DNA of 64,000 nt from NCBI RefSeq assembly GCF_000189635.1, contig NW_002476212.1, positions 744,001-808,000 on the forward strand, read 5' to 3'. Positions 26,401 through 38,542 of the stretch are shown piece by piece. Position 1 is the stretch's first letter, and each line of letters starts with the position of its first letter. A model generated the notes under the pieces. That model ran no database searches. It saw only the letters and a list, made by a program, of their open reading frames with translations, and was not told the DNA's origin. The DNA comes from Tetrahymena thermophila SB210 (taxonomy: Eukaryota; Ciliophora; Oligohymenophorea; Hymenostomatida; Tetrahymenidae). Made by a program: the position numbers and the translations under genes.

Positions 26401-26921
26401 TTTTTAACTTATTTAAAAAAGGAAAAAACTATTTTATAGATGGAAAAAAATGCAATTATTTGATTCACTTTTCACATATTATTGAAACAACTGCTAATAA
26501 ATATAAAGAATTTTAAGAGTCTGTAGATTGCCGCGATGCAGATATATTTTTAACAATTCCATGCCTTTTAATATTAAAATTGTTAGATAGAGAAGATAAA
26601 AATATATGTAGCTATTTTTTGCCTTAGATGTTTGATGAAAAAAACAAACTAAATTAGACTTATAAGAATTTAGAATAAGAATTTGCCGAATGGAAAGAAT
26701 TCAAGAAAAAGAGCTACAGTTATTATAACACTTTAGAGAGAATAATTTTAAATATAGACTAACTATCCGAAGAAGAAGCTCATATTCCATAAATTAATTC
26801 TAATGGCAAAAGCGTTTCTCTTGGACATATTGTTCATAAAATTAAATCTCTTGCTATGGAACTATAGAGAAATAATCCAATGGAATGGAATAGTTTCTTG
26901 GATGTCGCTCTATGTTCCTGA
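23424..26921 (+). CDS. Eight-exon protein of unknown function
   Basis: Predicted 662-aa protein. Seven introns are placed: 23632-23696, 23754-23951, 24215-24720, 24934-24985, 25056-25302, 25527-25741 and 26196-26421; exon lengths sum to a multiple of three. The N-terminus is Asn/Ser-rich (MSFSTLASNNLNNN). The remainder is mostly helical: LTDLEEFKRSYDFLLLEQA, AYKILYKNGELCYLTEILDS, SFFKMSHIMRNAYTRTC, YVMELMVIETEARRYVQCAI, LIQAEGILRKVTNEQSRAVR and NNHDLVQALNTYESSWEKG. A Cys pair (CLGTC) sits near residue 220. No signal peptide, membrane segment or known domain was recognised. The well-ordered, non-repetitive middle suggests a folded, conserved protein, perhaps ciliate-specific. Confidence 0.8.
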
Positions 26922-27850
26922 GAATTTTTGATTTTTGCATAGAATTTTTATTTAAATTTATACAAATTATAAACCACTAAAATGTCACTAATCAATTTAA
27001 GCAAAAAAACCTTTGATAAATAAATATTAATCATAGTTCAAAAATATAGTTAATTATTAAATAATTCTTGATCTTCACTCAGATTTGCTACTTGCATATC
27101 TTTTTGGACAAATAAACAAACACATTTAGTTTTATCTAAATATAATAAATAAATAAGTTTGTTTAAATACCTTGTTTTTAATGAAAAAATAACTTAATAT
27201 CTTTGACTTTATATTAAAAATACTATATATTTAAATAACTCAACAATATATTAAGCAATTAACTGTATGAAATCTTCAAGTTTAATATTTAGAATTGAAG
27301 TTTATATCCATACATGTCTTATCCTTCCTAACTAAATTATATTAATTCCTTTTAAATCAAATTCATTTTTAAACAATTTAATTATGATTTTCAAATACAA
27401 TTATATTTATTTTTATTTTTTTAATTAAATATTTATTAAAAAAATTAATTTCATTAATTATATAGTAATAATATTGGTATATAAGTAATTCTGTAGGTTA
27501 ATGGGTTGTAATAAATTCAAAATTCATTAAAGATTTTTGTTTTTTAAAAAAAAACGAAATTTTTTCTGGGCCACCCTATATTTACTATATATATATATAT
27601 GAAAAGAGAAAAAATAAGGAGACTAATTTATTTTAATTTATTTTAGAAAGGTTTAACTAAAATAAGAAAATTTAAAAAGATAATTAAGATTTTTATTAAT
27701 CAGAATTATTAATACCTGATAAAATTAATAATCAAAAAAATATTAATGGAAAATAAAATTAAAAAAATGGAGTTGCTTTAATAATCTGGAAGATGTATCC
27801 TTCATTATTACTTTTATTTATCATTATAAAATATTTTTTTTAAATAAAAA
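26922..27850. other. Intergenic spacer
   Basis: AT-rich spacer. It includes a GGGCCACCC patch near 27569 and a TA dinucleotide run near 27583-27599. No gene recognised. Confidence 0.5.
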
Positions 27851-29937
27851 GTTAATGAAATCTAACTTGAAAACTCTAACTCTTATTGACTTACAGTTAA
27901 AGTAAGAAATATATATATTAATATTTAATGATAAATATTTAAAAACAATATTTTTTTTCATAAAAAATAAATATTTTAAAACTTTTTCTCTTTTTTTTAA
28001 ATTTATAAAATTAAGAATAAATAAAATCTAATTTAATTATTCTAAAATTAAATTATTATTAATAAAATAAATAGAAATTGTACTCTTTTAATGAGTAACT
28101 TACTTAGCTTAACACTTCTTTAGTATAATGTGAAAAATTAGAATCTTTGATATTAAATCTTAAGTAACAATTTAATTTTACTTTCTTAAATATCATGATT
28201 TATTATATCAATCTAATATGTAGTAAAGTAGATATTTCAGATGATTAGGTAAGTTAAATATTTGCTGAATACACTTTCTTAAAGGATTTAATTGAAACTA
28301 ATAATATGAGGTAAACGTATTTTATATGTTAATAAATATTTAATATATCCAACAAATTGTTTTATAAATTATAATATTATATTTTCACCTTAATTATTTC
28401 TACCATTAATAAAAAGCTGATAGTTTGAATCTTGCATTTTAAATTATGTTAAATAAAATATTAATTTCAATCATTTTGTTAATTTAATAATTTAAATAAA
28501 TTAAAATAATTTTAATTATATTTTATTTAAATAGCAATAATTAAATATATGCCCAAATTTTGTCTTTACAAAATATCTTTAACTTAAAATTTGAAGCTTG
28601 TAAAGAACCTAGGTAAAATCGAACTATTGATATTTAATTGATTTATTTTTTAATTTAAAAGATTAAATGAAATTTAAGATTAAGGAAATATTCTATTAGA
28701 AGAAACTATGAGCAATCTAATTAATCTCAAAAGTTTACAGCTAAATTTAGAGTAGTCTTTTTTTAATTTATATTTAAATATAATAAGTTCATCTTTCTAA
28801 ACTAATTTACATTTTTGATTATTTTTGTAGTAAATTATATTAAATAATATTTTATATATATAATAAAAGCGGAAATTAAATTGAAGATAGAAAGAATAGA
28901 AATACTCGCACATATAAATGCACTCAGAATACAACTTAAAATTTAAATTTAATTATTAATATTTTTATTTTTATTTTATTTTAAGTAAGATGTTATAACA
29001 GTTTTAAATTGAAGACAGAGGTGCAGTTTAGATTTGCAAAGTATTACATAGGTACAAAGCATTAACGAACTTAAATTTGTAGCTTTGGTAATTCTATTAT
29101 AATTCTATTAAATATTATTAGTTATTTTTATTGTATTAAATAAAAAGTAAATAAATTATTTATTAAAAAAAATTTTTTTGGAAAGGAAAAATAAAATGGG
29201 GGACAGATAGATAGAGAGTATTGCTGAAGGTATTAATAGTTGTGCTAATCTGGCAAGATTAACTTTAAAAGCATCGTAAATTTTATTGATTATCGTTAAT
29301 GAATTCAAAAATTCTTTTTCAATATTAACTTTTTTTTAATTGTAAAATTTTTAAAAAGTGCAAATTTATTTGGAAAAGAAGGTGCATTTTCAATTAGTAA
29401 AGCATTAGGTAGTTGTTGTAGAACGTTGACTCATCTAGATATTAACCTCTCGTAATAAATTTTAATTTTTTTTTAGGATAAATTTAAATTCATTGTATAA
29501 TTTAATAAATATTTTTATCTATTGTAGCCTTAAATAATTTTTAAGTTGACATAAATGTATATTTATATATTATTTTATTATTATAAGGAACAACAAAATT
29601 GGAGAAGCAGGAGCATCTGCTATTTGTATTTTACTAGGTACCTGTAAATTACTTATGAATCTAAAATTTGATCTTTGGTAATTTTTAATTTTCTTTTTTT
29701 TAATTTATAAAAATCATATCCCAAATAATTTATTTTTACAGCAAAAAAATAAGTAAATCACAGTAAGTCTATAAACTATTATGTATTAAAATGAAAAATT
29801 AATTGTATTCTCCTTTAAATTATGTTATTCAGCCAAATCAAAATAACAGAGTTTTAATTAAAAAGTTTTATAGAATAAAAACATAAATATTTTTTTAAAA
29901 CCTTATTATGAGGAATAGTAGATTAAATTTAGTTTGA
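27851..29937 (+). CDS. Leucine-rich repeat gene, one repeat per exon, possibly decayed
   Basis: A series of short exons (about 70-100 bp), each encoding about one leucine-rich repeat of ribonuclease-inhibitor type, separated by AT-rich introns of 60-200 bp. Recognisable repeats include SNLKTLTLIDLQL (27860), LNTSLVQCEKLESLILNLK (28100), GNILLEETMSNLINLKSLQL (28690), IEDRGAVQICKVLHRYKALT then NLNLQL (29010), IESIAEGINSCANLARLTLK (29210), GKEGAFSISKALGSCCRTLT then HLDINL (29370) and KIGEAGASAICILLGTCKLL then MNLKFDL (29595). Exons often end just after the leucine strand at a GTAA or GTAT donor. The repeat near 28868-28935 is split between two frames, suggesting a frameshift. Neither the first exon with an ATG nor the end is secure; the last TGA I can link is 29935-29937. 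Confidence 0.55.
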
Positions 29938-30887
29938 ATTAATATTGGCTCTTTAAAAATATATTTTTATAGTTTTAATTCTAACTCAAAGGATTTACTT
30001 AAAATAATTATCTTGGTTAATTTTTTTTAACTATCATCATGATTAAATTTTCCTCTTAATTTGATTAATTCTTTTAAAAAATATTAATTTTAAATATCTT
30101 CACTATTTTTCTAAGCTAATCTTTTCTTTTTAAAATTGATTTTTCTTAATTATTTTATTTAGAAATAAAATAAAAAGGGTAGAAAATTAAAATTTTATTT
30201 TTTAGTTAAACAAAAATTTATTAATTTTTAAATTTCTTTAAATATTACTGTACTCTTCATTCATAGTCATTTTTTAAATTTACATAAAATTAAATAAGCA
30301 AATTTACAGAGAATAATAAGGAAATAAACTATGGCGTGAGGGGATAAGTTTCAAATTAATAAATTATTTTGATTTTTTTTATTTGAAAATTGGTTAAAAT
30401 GAAAAAAGAATTAAGTAAGTTTTCATTATTTTTTATCTTGTTGAAATTAAATACTAAAATTTTTAATTTGATAAATTTCATTAAAGTCAGATTTCTTTTA
30501 GGTTCATTGTATATTTTTTATTTAATTTTATTTTAATATTGAGAAATCTAATATTAGAACTCATATCTTCACCTAAAATTGTTTCATATTTTTTTGATAT
30601 TCCTATCTTAAGGATCAGGAAAACCTAGATTATTATAATAATCATTATATTTGACCTCTCACAAATGGCAATTCTTCATCAAAAAAATTCTGAAAAATTA
30701 ATTTATCTATTCATCTTTAAGTTATTTTGTAAAATTGTATTTTAAAATGATGTGTTTTGGGTTAAAAAAAAGCTGATTTTATATTTAAAGTGCAAAGTGT
30801 TTATATTATACTGAATGAACATATTTAATATATTTATATATTTACTCATTTATACAGTTTAATTTTTATTATTTAATTTCATTTATA
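29938..30887. other. Intergenic spacer
   Basis: AT-rich spacer between the LRR locus and the 3' end of the minus-strand surface-protein gene. No coding frame or repeat recognised. Confidence 0.55.
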
Positions 30888-32219
30888 TCATAAAAATAAA
30901 ACAATACCAAGAATATTTAACATTCCTAAAAGCAACATTATTGAGCTTGTTTTTGAAGAGCTTTTATCTTATGATGATTGTTGAGGACTGTTAGGATCAG
31001 AAGCTACTTAGAATCTAAATTATTGACTTGCTTAATTGCTTTAATTTGGATTAGTACTTGGTGATGACGATGATGATGATGATGAACTTTGTAAAGACCT
31101 CAAACGTGCATCTGCTGTTTCGATAAGCATGTTAACTTAAACAAGAGCATTCTAGGAAGGTTCAATTAAAGTTAATTAAACATGTAAGGAATTATCTGCA
31201 TGATCCCATCCTGTTCCACTAGGCACGATTAGTGAAGTATAATCGAATACCTAACCATTGCTATCTTAGAAGTATACACTTTGGAATGAAAGCTATTTAG
31301 TATATGTAGAATCAATAAACCATATTCTCATATACATTTGATCACCAACTGTGTAGTCAGCAGGATTCTTTACAGTAACAAAATCAGATAAGTATTAGTT
31401 ACCTGTAACATCTAAATCTGCTATGATGATACATGTTGTACCTTCTGCACAACCGTTTGTTGTCTAAATATTTACGTTAATTGTAAATGTTTGGACTTCA
31501 CCTCTGATGGTCAATACTGTTGTACACCATTTAAAAGCATTCAACCAAATAGAATCGTAACCTAATAAAAGTCTAAAGTGTAAGATTTATACAATTTATG
31601 AACCATCAGAACTAATAGTTTGACTGTATGCAAGGCTGTAAACATCAATTAGTGGAATCTAAACTCTTAAATCACCAACGTTACCACCAGGTAATGGACT
31701 TACATAAGGTATACCTGAAGCAGGTACAGGTAAATCAATATAATTTTAGTCATCTGTAGGATAGTTATTTGTAGAAGGTTAGTATTATACCTTATCAGTT
31801 AGTATTGATAAGCAAGTATTACAATTTAGTTAGGAGTGAGAAGTATCTATTGTGATATCTGTTCTAATGAAGTTAAGTTCTTATCCAGCTTAACCAGAAT
31901 TTTCAGTGTAATAGTAACATTTTGTGTTTACAACAAAGTTGTCAATATTTAGACCTAGTTCAATCTCACACCCACTTTGTGGGCTACCAGTTAACAAAAG
32001 ATCACACTTTAAAGGGTTTAGAGATGAAGCATAGTATCCGTTATTGCACAAACAAGTTCTTTAGTAAGGATCTACTGATGAGTTAGGGTCACAGCAAGAG
32101 AGGCAGACTATACCATTACAAGTTTCACATCCATTATAGCAACCATTACTATTAGTTCCAGAAACTGTGGATATAACTAGAGATATAGAAACCAAAAAGA
32201 TTATTATTTTTTTGTTCAT
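30888..32219 (-). CDS. Secreted Cys-rich surface protein, probably GPI-anchored
   Basis: Intronless, 443 aa. It starts MNKKIIIFLVSISLVIST, a clear signal peptide. The next 60 residues are Cys-rich (CYNGCETCNGIVCLSCCD, then CLCNNGYYASS), like the small Cys repeats of ciliate surface proteins. The central 300 residues look beta-rich and hydrophilic with scattered Cys pairs (CTTVLTIRG, CAEGTTC). Near the C-terminus there is a serine run (eight Ser codons at 31062-31085), a Gln/Ser stretch, then a terminal hydrophobic tail (MLLLGMLNILGIVLFL) directly before TGA. That is the usual layout of a GPI-attachment signal, with the omega site likely in the preceding Ser/Lys stretch. It resembles immobilization-antigen-type coat proteins in architecture only; no sequence identity is claimed. 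GC is higher than its surroundings. Confidence 0.82.
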
Positions 32220-34504
32220 TTTTTATTTATTTTTAATTGTTTATTTGATTTAAATTTTATAAACTTAACATAAAAGAAAGCAATATTTAAAATAAAATTA
32301 TTACAACATATCTATCTATCTATCAGTTCCAGAAATAAGGTAATAAATAAATAAATAGACTTATTACTTAATTTTAATTAAACAGAAAAAATAAAAATAA
32401 AAAACTCTCAAAAAATACTAATAAAATAATCTTATTAAATTTTTTCAATTTCAAGATTACAGTATGTCTAAAGGATTTTCTCTAAAATGTTAATCTTTGG
32501 ATTAGAACAATTTTTAAGAATTATTTTTATAAATATAAGGCCAGAAAACTAATGATGTTGAAGACTTATAGTAAATAATTTAGATATTTTATCATTATCT
32601 CAGCTTATTATGAAAAAATAAAACTTTTTCAATAAAAATAAAATCAATAAATTAGTATTATTTTTACATTCTTAATTAACTAAAATATTTAAAATTGTAA
32701 AGAAAAATTTGAAAAAATAGTTTTATGACATTTAAAAATATTTAAATATTATTTTGAACTGAATAAATTTTAAATTTAAAAGATATTGAAGTACTTAAAT
32801 AAAATATTATAAAAAGTAACAGCTTTTATAAAAAAATACTCTTAAAAAAGTAAATTTTGATATTATTATTTTATTTTATATTTTTTGATATTAATAAATC
32901 ATAAATCAATTGATATAAAAATAAAATTCTATTTTTTAATATTAAATAATTGAATTTTAGATTTTCTATATTTCATAACTTCAATATATAATATTGTAGT
33001 CAAATTTATTTGAATTTATCAAAATATTTATGTGATATATTTCTATTTAATAAATAATTTAGGCTACATAAAATTTCCAAAATATTTAAGAGCGTTTTCA
33101 TGATATTTTACATTTTATATGATTTTAGTGTTGAATTATTTCAAAATATAGTTTTCTTTTATGAAATTAAAAAAATTTTAATGTGGGTATTTTATCATCT
33201 ATAAGGTTTATTTTTACGTTAAATAACTCATATTTATTTTTATTTAATACAGTCCAGTTTTATAACTTTAGTATTTTTATCTTATAAATATTAATTCTTT
33301 TCATAAATTTGATAAAAATTAATTGCTTCCAAACAACCTTTTTTGTAAAACAAAATTTATTTTATCAAATAATTGTTTTTGTGTTTTAAATAATAGGGGA
33401 ATTATAGGTTTATTGTTTAATTAACATTCTATGAAAATTCTGTAAATCAAATGTATATTTATTGATCATTTAATAAATGATTTTTACATGCTTGAAAAAA
33501 TATCTATAGAATAGAAGAAATTTAATAATTTTTTTATTAACTAATTCATTTTTGAATAATTAATTTATTTGACTTAATTTAATAAGTAAAATTTTAAATA
33601 AAACAAAAATCAAAAATTATTTTCATATTATTTTTTAGCCTCTAATTAAAAATCTTTTTAATAAGTTAAAATGTTTTAAATATATTTTAAATTATTTTTA
33701 TTTATTTATTTTAATGCTTTTTATTTTTCTCAAAAAATATTAAATGCTTAACATGTTTGTAGGCAAATATTTCTTTTGTATTGAATTAGCTGATAAAATA
33801 AATAAGGTTATATTTTTTTTAAATTAAAAATTATTTTTTAAATGTAAAAATAAAAATTATTTTTTTTGGATTTAAAATAAATATTTTTTTTTAATTTTTT
33901 CAAAATAAAATTATAAATATGTTTTAATTTTCTCTTTATTTTTTAAAATTAAATTTATTTTTAAAAACTATTCCAATATTCTAAATAATTTTAAATAGAT
34001 AACATAATCTTTTTATTTTATTATTATATAAAGTTAATTACTCATATTTTTATACTGCTTATATTTTTAAAATTCTAGAAATATTCTTTCAAATGTGATG
34101 TTATCAATAACTAACTATAGAATATACACTTTTTTTATAATTATTAAATAAATAAAGACTTGAAAGTAACATAAAAATGTTTTTTATTTAGCTTTAAAAT
34201 ATTATGTAAGCTCTCATTCTTTTTGAAAATTATATAATAAGGATATTCAATATTTTACTTTACACACGCATATTTTTTAAATACAAGAAAGTAATATTTT
34301 TAGCAAATTGAAAATAGTTAAAGTAAGATATAAATAAATGGTTTATTGAATTTAGATGATTTTCATCAAAAATAGATCAGATTAGATAAGTTGAAGAAGA
34401 ATTCCAGATCTTTTCTTTTGATTGAAAAGCAATTAAAAATTATTGTGGAAATAAAAATCAAATATTATTACAAATCTTTAATTAATATATCTGCAAAAGA
34501 AAGA
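32220..34504. other. Intergenic spacer
   Basis: A 2.3-kb AT-rich spacer. Apart from a short TATC repeat it shows only A/T tracts. It should contain the promoter of the minus-strand surface-protein gene at its left end and that of the first GST gene at its right end. Confidence 0.55.
32309..32324. repeat. (TATC)n simple repeat
   Basis: Four TATC units about 90 bp upstream of the surface-protein start codon. Confidence 0.85.
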
Positions 34505-35337
34505 ATGTCATAACCCCACCTTAAATTATACGGAAATATACTTTGTCCTTATGTACAAAGAGTGAGATTTGCTTTGGAAGCCTTGAAACTTTAATACGAT
34601 TATGTAGAAATAGATTTGTTAGCTAAAAAGCATTTATAAGAAGAATATCTTGCTATTAATCCCTTGGGATGTGTCCCAACAATTAACATTAATAACTCAG
34701 TAAAATAAATTAATAAATGTTTTAATTTTTCTAATTTTTTATTTAAAAACAGAATGTTTATGAAAGTCTTGTCTTGCTAGAGTTCCTCGAAGAGTAATTT
34801 GGAAATGTTTTCCCAAAAGATACTATAAAAAGAGCTCAGCAGAGAATATGGGCAAACTATTATGATTAAAATGTGATTGGAAATATTTGGGATGTATTCT
34901 AAGTCTACAAGAGCAAGGACGAAGAGGGCTTAAAAAAGTTGGCCAATAAACTTGCAGAAGAAATCAGGTACTGGGTTAAGCAAACTAAATTATCAGAAAG
35001 AGTAAAGGCTAACCCTAAAACTTTCTATGAAGGTGAATAACTTACCTATGTTGACTTTGCTGTCGTTCCTCATACAAGATACTTAGAAGATATTGTTCGT
35101 GTCACATTCAACAAATAATTATTTGATTTGGTTGAAAATGATGATCTAATTAAAGATTTTAGAACCTACATTAACAACGTAACCTCTTCTGAAGCTTATA
35201 ATAGAATAACCCATAAGCTTCCATCATTACCAGCCCACGGAGAAAACTCCCTCCTTGATAGCCTTAACTTTACTCCCGAAACTTATGACTACAGTAAACT
35301 CGTAAGAGCTTATCTTTCCAAAAGATTTGAATCCTGA
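34505..35337 (+). CDS. Glutathione S-transferase, copy 1
   Basis: GST of 259 aa from two exons (intron 34700-34752, 53 bp, phase 0). The N-terminal thioredoxin-like domain reads LKLYGNILCPYVQRVRFALE, with Cys in the CPYV motif where omega/lambda-type GSTs carry their catalytic Cys. NPLGCVPTI supplies the cis-Pro that binds glutathione, and YESLVLLEFLEE follows the usual (E/N)S loop. The C-terminal helical domain includes LTYVDFAVVPH, matching the conserved N-capping Asp region of GSTs. It probably acts as a cytosolic thioltransferase or conjugating enzyme. First and most diverged of three tandem copies; unlike copies 2 and 3 it has two extra N-terminal residues and an intron after Ser65. Confidence 0.93.
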
Positions 35338-36099
35338 TTAATTAAATTTGAAAATATTAATTCTTAAAAATTAAATAAAATTTACTGATTTGTTGTATCT
35401 GTTGTCTATTTTTACATAGAATTTAAAGTATCAAAATATTGTTATCAACCAAATTAACTTTTTATCATGTTTCAAAATGTTTTATTAGAATTTTACAAAA
35501 ATATTATTGCTTTTTTTGTATGAGATTTACTTATTTTAATATATATTTGATGCTTAATAAATCATATGAGATAAAATAACATTTTTAATTCATAGAAAAT
35601 GTTTTGAAAAACAAACAATTAAATATAAGTATGTAATTTATTTAGTAATAAAAATGAAATCATGATTTTTTTTAAAAATTTATAATTCACAATTAAAAAG
35701 TTTATATTATTTTTATATGTTTACAATATAAAAATTGTATTTATCAAACCATTAATTTCTTTAAATTTTATATTCAATAAATCAATTATTAACTCTTTAA
35801 ATATATTTAAATTACTTTTTTTGTACGATTGTGCATTAAATGTATTTTGACAGCCACATCTTTTTGTATATTTGATAACCAATTAAACATAAAATAAGAA
35901 ATAAATAATAAACTACTCAACATAAAATTATAAATGCTTATTTTATGCATTCTACTTTTTAAAAAAGTTTGTTACTTTCTTAGACTTTATTTCAATTTTA
36001 TATATATGGGTTACACAAGTTTTAAAAATTTAGAAAAGAAATTCTTCTAAAGAATAAATCTGAAAAAAATCAAATGTAAATTTAAAATTAGATGAATTA
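35338..36099. other. Spacer between GST copies 1 and 2
   Basis: AT-rich, no coding frame seen. The block just downstream resembles the upstream region of copy 3 and is listed separately. Confidence 0.5.
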
Positions 36100-36275
36100 A
36101 AAGAATAAATAAAGAACATTTAGAAAATAGATTAGATTTCTTAAAAAGAAAAAACAGGGAAAAATGTTTAGAAAATTTTTAGAAAAATAAAAAGAATTTT
36201 GATATGTTTTCTGATGTGCTATGAAAATCAATATCATAAAATTAAAAAAAGTTGATTTAGAAATAATCTGGAACA
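36100..36275 (+). promoter_or_regulatory. Upstream block shared with GST copy 3
   Basis: This stretch resembles 38286-38432 by eye: AGAATAAATAAAGAA at the start, AAAATGTTTA then AAAATAAAAAGAA plus TTGATAT in the middle, and AGAAATAATCT towards the end, in the same order and 105-110 bp from the start codon. It was probably copied along with the gene in the duplication and may carry shared promoter elements. Low complexity makes part of the match weak. Confidence 0.45.
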
Positions 36276-36380
36276 AAAAAAACCCATTTCAAAAACTCTT
36301 TTTATAAACAAATCAGGATAATAAATATTAATAAAAAATAAACAAAACTCTATAAAAATTACAAATAAACAAATAAAGCA

Positions 36381-37222
36381 ATGTCTTAATTAACATTATA
36401 TGGCTTTCTCCTCTGCCCTTATGTATAAAGAGTGAGATTCGCTTTAGAAAAAATTGGAGTTAAGTATGACTACAAAGAAATTGACCTCTTCAAGCTTAAA
36501 TAGAAAGAATAGGCCTACTTAGATATTAACCCTTTTGGAAAGGTTCCTACAATAGTTATTAATAACCAGGTATTTATTTATAAATTTACAGTCTTTAAAT
36601 CTTCTAACTTAACATTTATTATATTAATTAGATTGTATATGAAAGTCTTCCTCTTCTTGAATTCCTTGAAAATGAATTTGGCAGCGTCTTCCCTTAAGAT
36701 AACATCAGAAAAACTTAATAGAGAATTTGGACAACTTATTTTGATTAAAATTTTATTAGTAAAATGTGGGGAATCTTTAGTCTTATAAAAACAAAGGATG
36801 TTGAAGGATCTAAAAAACTTGCTAACGAACTAGCTGAAATATTGAGATTCTTTACTTTAAATTCAAAATTATCTGAAAGAATTAAATAGAATCCTAGCAG
36901 CTATTTTGAAGGAGATACTTTAACTTATGCTGATTTTGCTATTATCCCTCATGTTAAAGTACTAGAAACTAACTATAAAATATTCTTTAAAAGCAGTTTA
37001 TTTGAATAAATTGAAAACTAGGATGAGTTAATCTAGAATTTCAAAACCTATTATTAAAATGTTGTTTCTTCTGATTCATTCAAAAGGGCTGTAACTAATC
37101 CTGTTACACTACCTCCATAAGGAGACAATTTCGTTTTAGATGAGTTATAATACACAACTGAAAACTTTAATTATGAAAACCTTTCAGAAACTTACATGAA
37201 TAAAAAATTCGCATAAGCTTGA
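36381..37222 (+). CDS. Glutathione S-transferase, copy 2
   Basis: GST of 259 aa (intron 36570-36631, 62 bp, phase 0, same position as in copy 3). N-terminus MSQLTLYGFLLCPYVQRVRF; the Gln of CPYVQRV is a TAA codon. NPFGKVPTI gives the glutathione-site cis-Pro, and YESLPLLEFLENEFG follows. LTYADFAIIPH marks the C-terminal domain. Very similar to copy 3 over the whole length, including start context, intron site and the final FAQA/FVEA ending, so these two are the younger duplicates. Expected cytosolic Cys-type GST activity. Confidence 0.93.
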
Positions 37223-38285
37223 TTATATTAATAAATTAAAATTTAATGTTAAGCTCCATATTGTTTCTTTTTTAGTTTTGTCAAATCAATACTTTTATGA
37301 ATATAAATATTCTATTATTTAGCTTAAGTTATTATATAACTAAGAAAATAGATTTAAACTATTTTTTATTTTAAAAATTATTTATTAATAATTGCAAAAG
37401 TTAATTAAAGATAGTTAGCTGAAGAATCATTCTAAGTTTTTATTCATTCAAAAATTTTAAAAATATTTTTTCATAAAATTAATAATATATTATTAAATTG
37501 ACTAAATAAGCTTAGGAAAAAGTGATATCCTAATCTAATTTAAACAAAGTATTTAAATTATTTACAACTTGTATTTTAGAAATCAGAAAGAAAGCTTAAG
37601 GCTATTTAATTTATTTAAATGTTTTATTTATTTTTATTTTTTCTTTTGATTTTTGTCAAAATGTTAATTTTAAAAGATTAAATTTAATTTTAATAAAATA
37701 TAAATTAAAAATAGGGTAGCAAAAATTACTTTTTCTACATACTTAATATAAGCTCTTTTTATGTATTTAATTTTTTTAATAAATTAAAAGATCTAATTAA
37801 ATTTTTTAAATTAAATACAAATTATAAAAAATTACATTAAATAATTATTATTGTAAAAATAATTAAAAATAATAATGAAATTAATAATATTTTATATTAT
37901 TTAAAAATTAATACATACTAGATTTAATTTCATATTAAAGGAATTCATTATTAACTTTTTTAATATTTTTAAAATACAATTTAAAATTAAATATTTATGA
38001 AAAATTATAAAGACAACAGCTCATTTTACAGATATGAAATAAAATAATATATTTTATATGAAATTGGAAGAGAAATATTCTGTTTATTTATGTATTTTTC
38101 ATAAAATAAATTGCTAGCTTACTATATATTTCTATTTAAAATTATACATAACATCAATTTAAAAAATTAAAAGATTATTTTCTTTAGAACAATTCTGTTA
38201 TTATAAAAAATGTAAAAATAAAATAAGTTTTTTTAATAGAATAAATGAAGAATTTTTAATTGAGAAAATATATTATAAACTTAAA
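37223..38285. other. Spacer between GST copies 2 and 3
   Basis: About 1.1 kb of AT-rich sequence without a recognised gene. Confidence 0.5.
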
Positions 38286-38432
38286 AAGAATAAATAAAGA
38301 AAAATGTTTAAAGATTTCTCATCAAAATAAAAAGAACTTGATATATTTTATGATTTATTACAAATTAATTTCAAAAAGCTTACATCAATGTGATTTAATA
38401 AATTTAGATAAAGAAATAATCTAGAAAAAAAG
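38286..38432 (+). promoter_or_regulatory. Upstream block shared with GST copy 2
   Basis: Counterpart of 36100-36275, with the same order of short matching segments upstream of the start codon. Interpreted as duplicated 5' flanking DNA, possibly with promoter function. Confidence 0.45.
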
Positions 38433-38542
38433 AAAATATTAGAAGAACTGTTGTTGTTTATATGTTTATTTTGATTAATAACATTATAAAAACAAACAAA
38501 CAAAAAACACAAAAACACTAAAAAAAGGTTATAAATAAAAGA

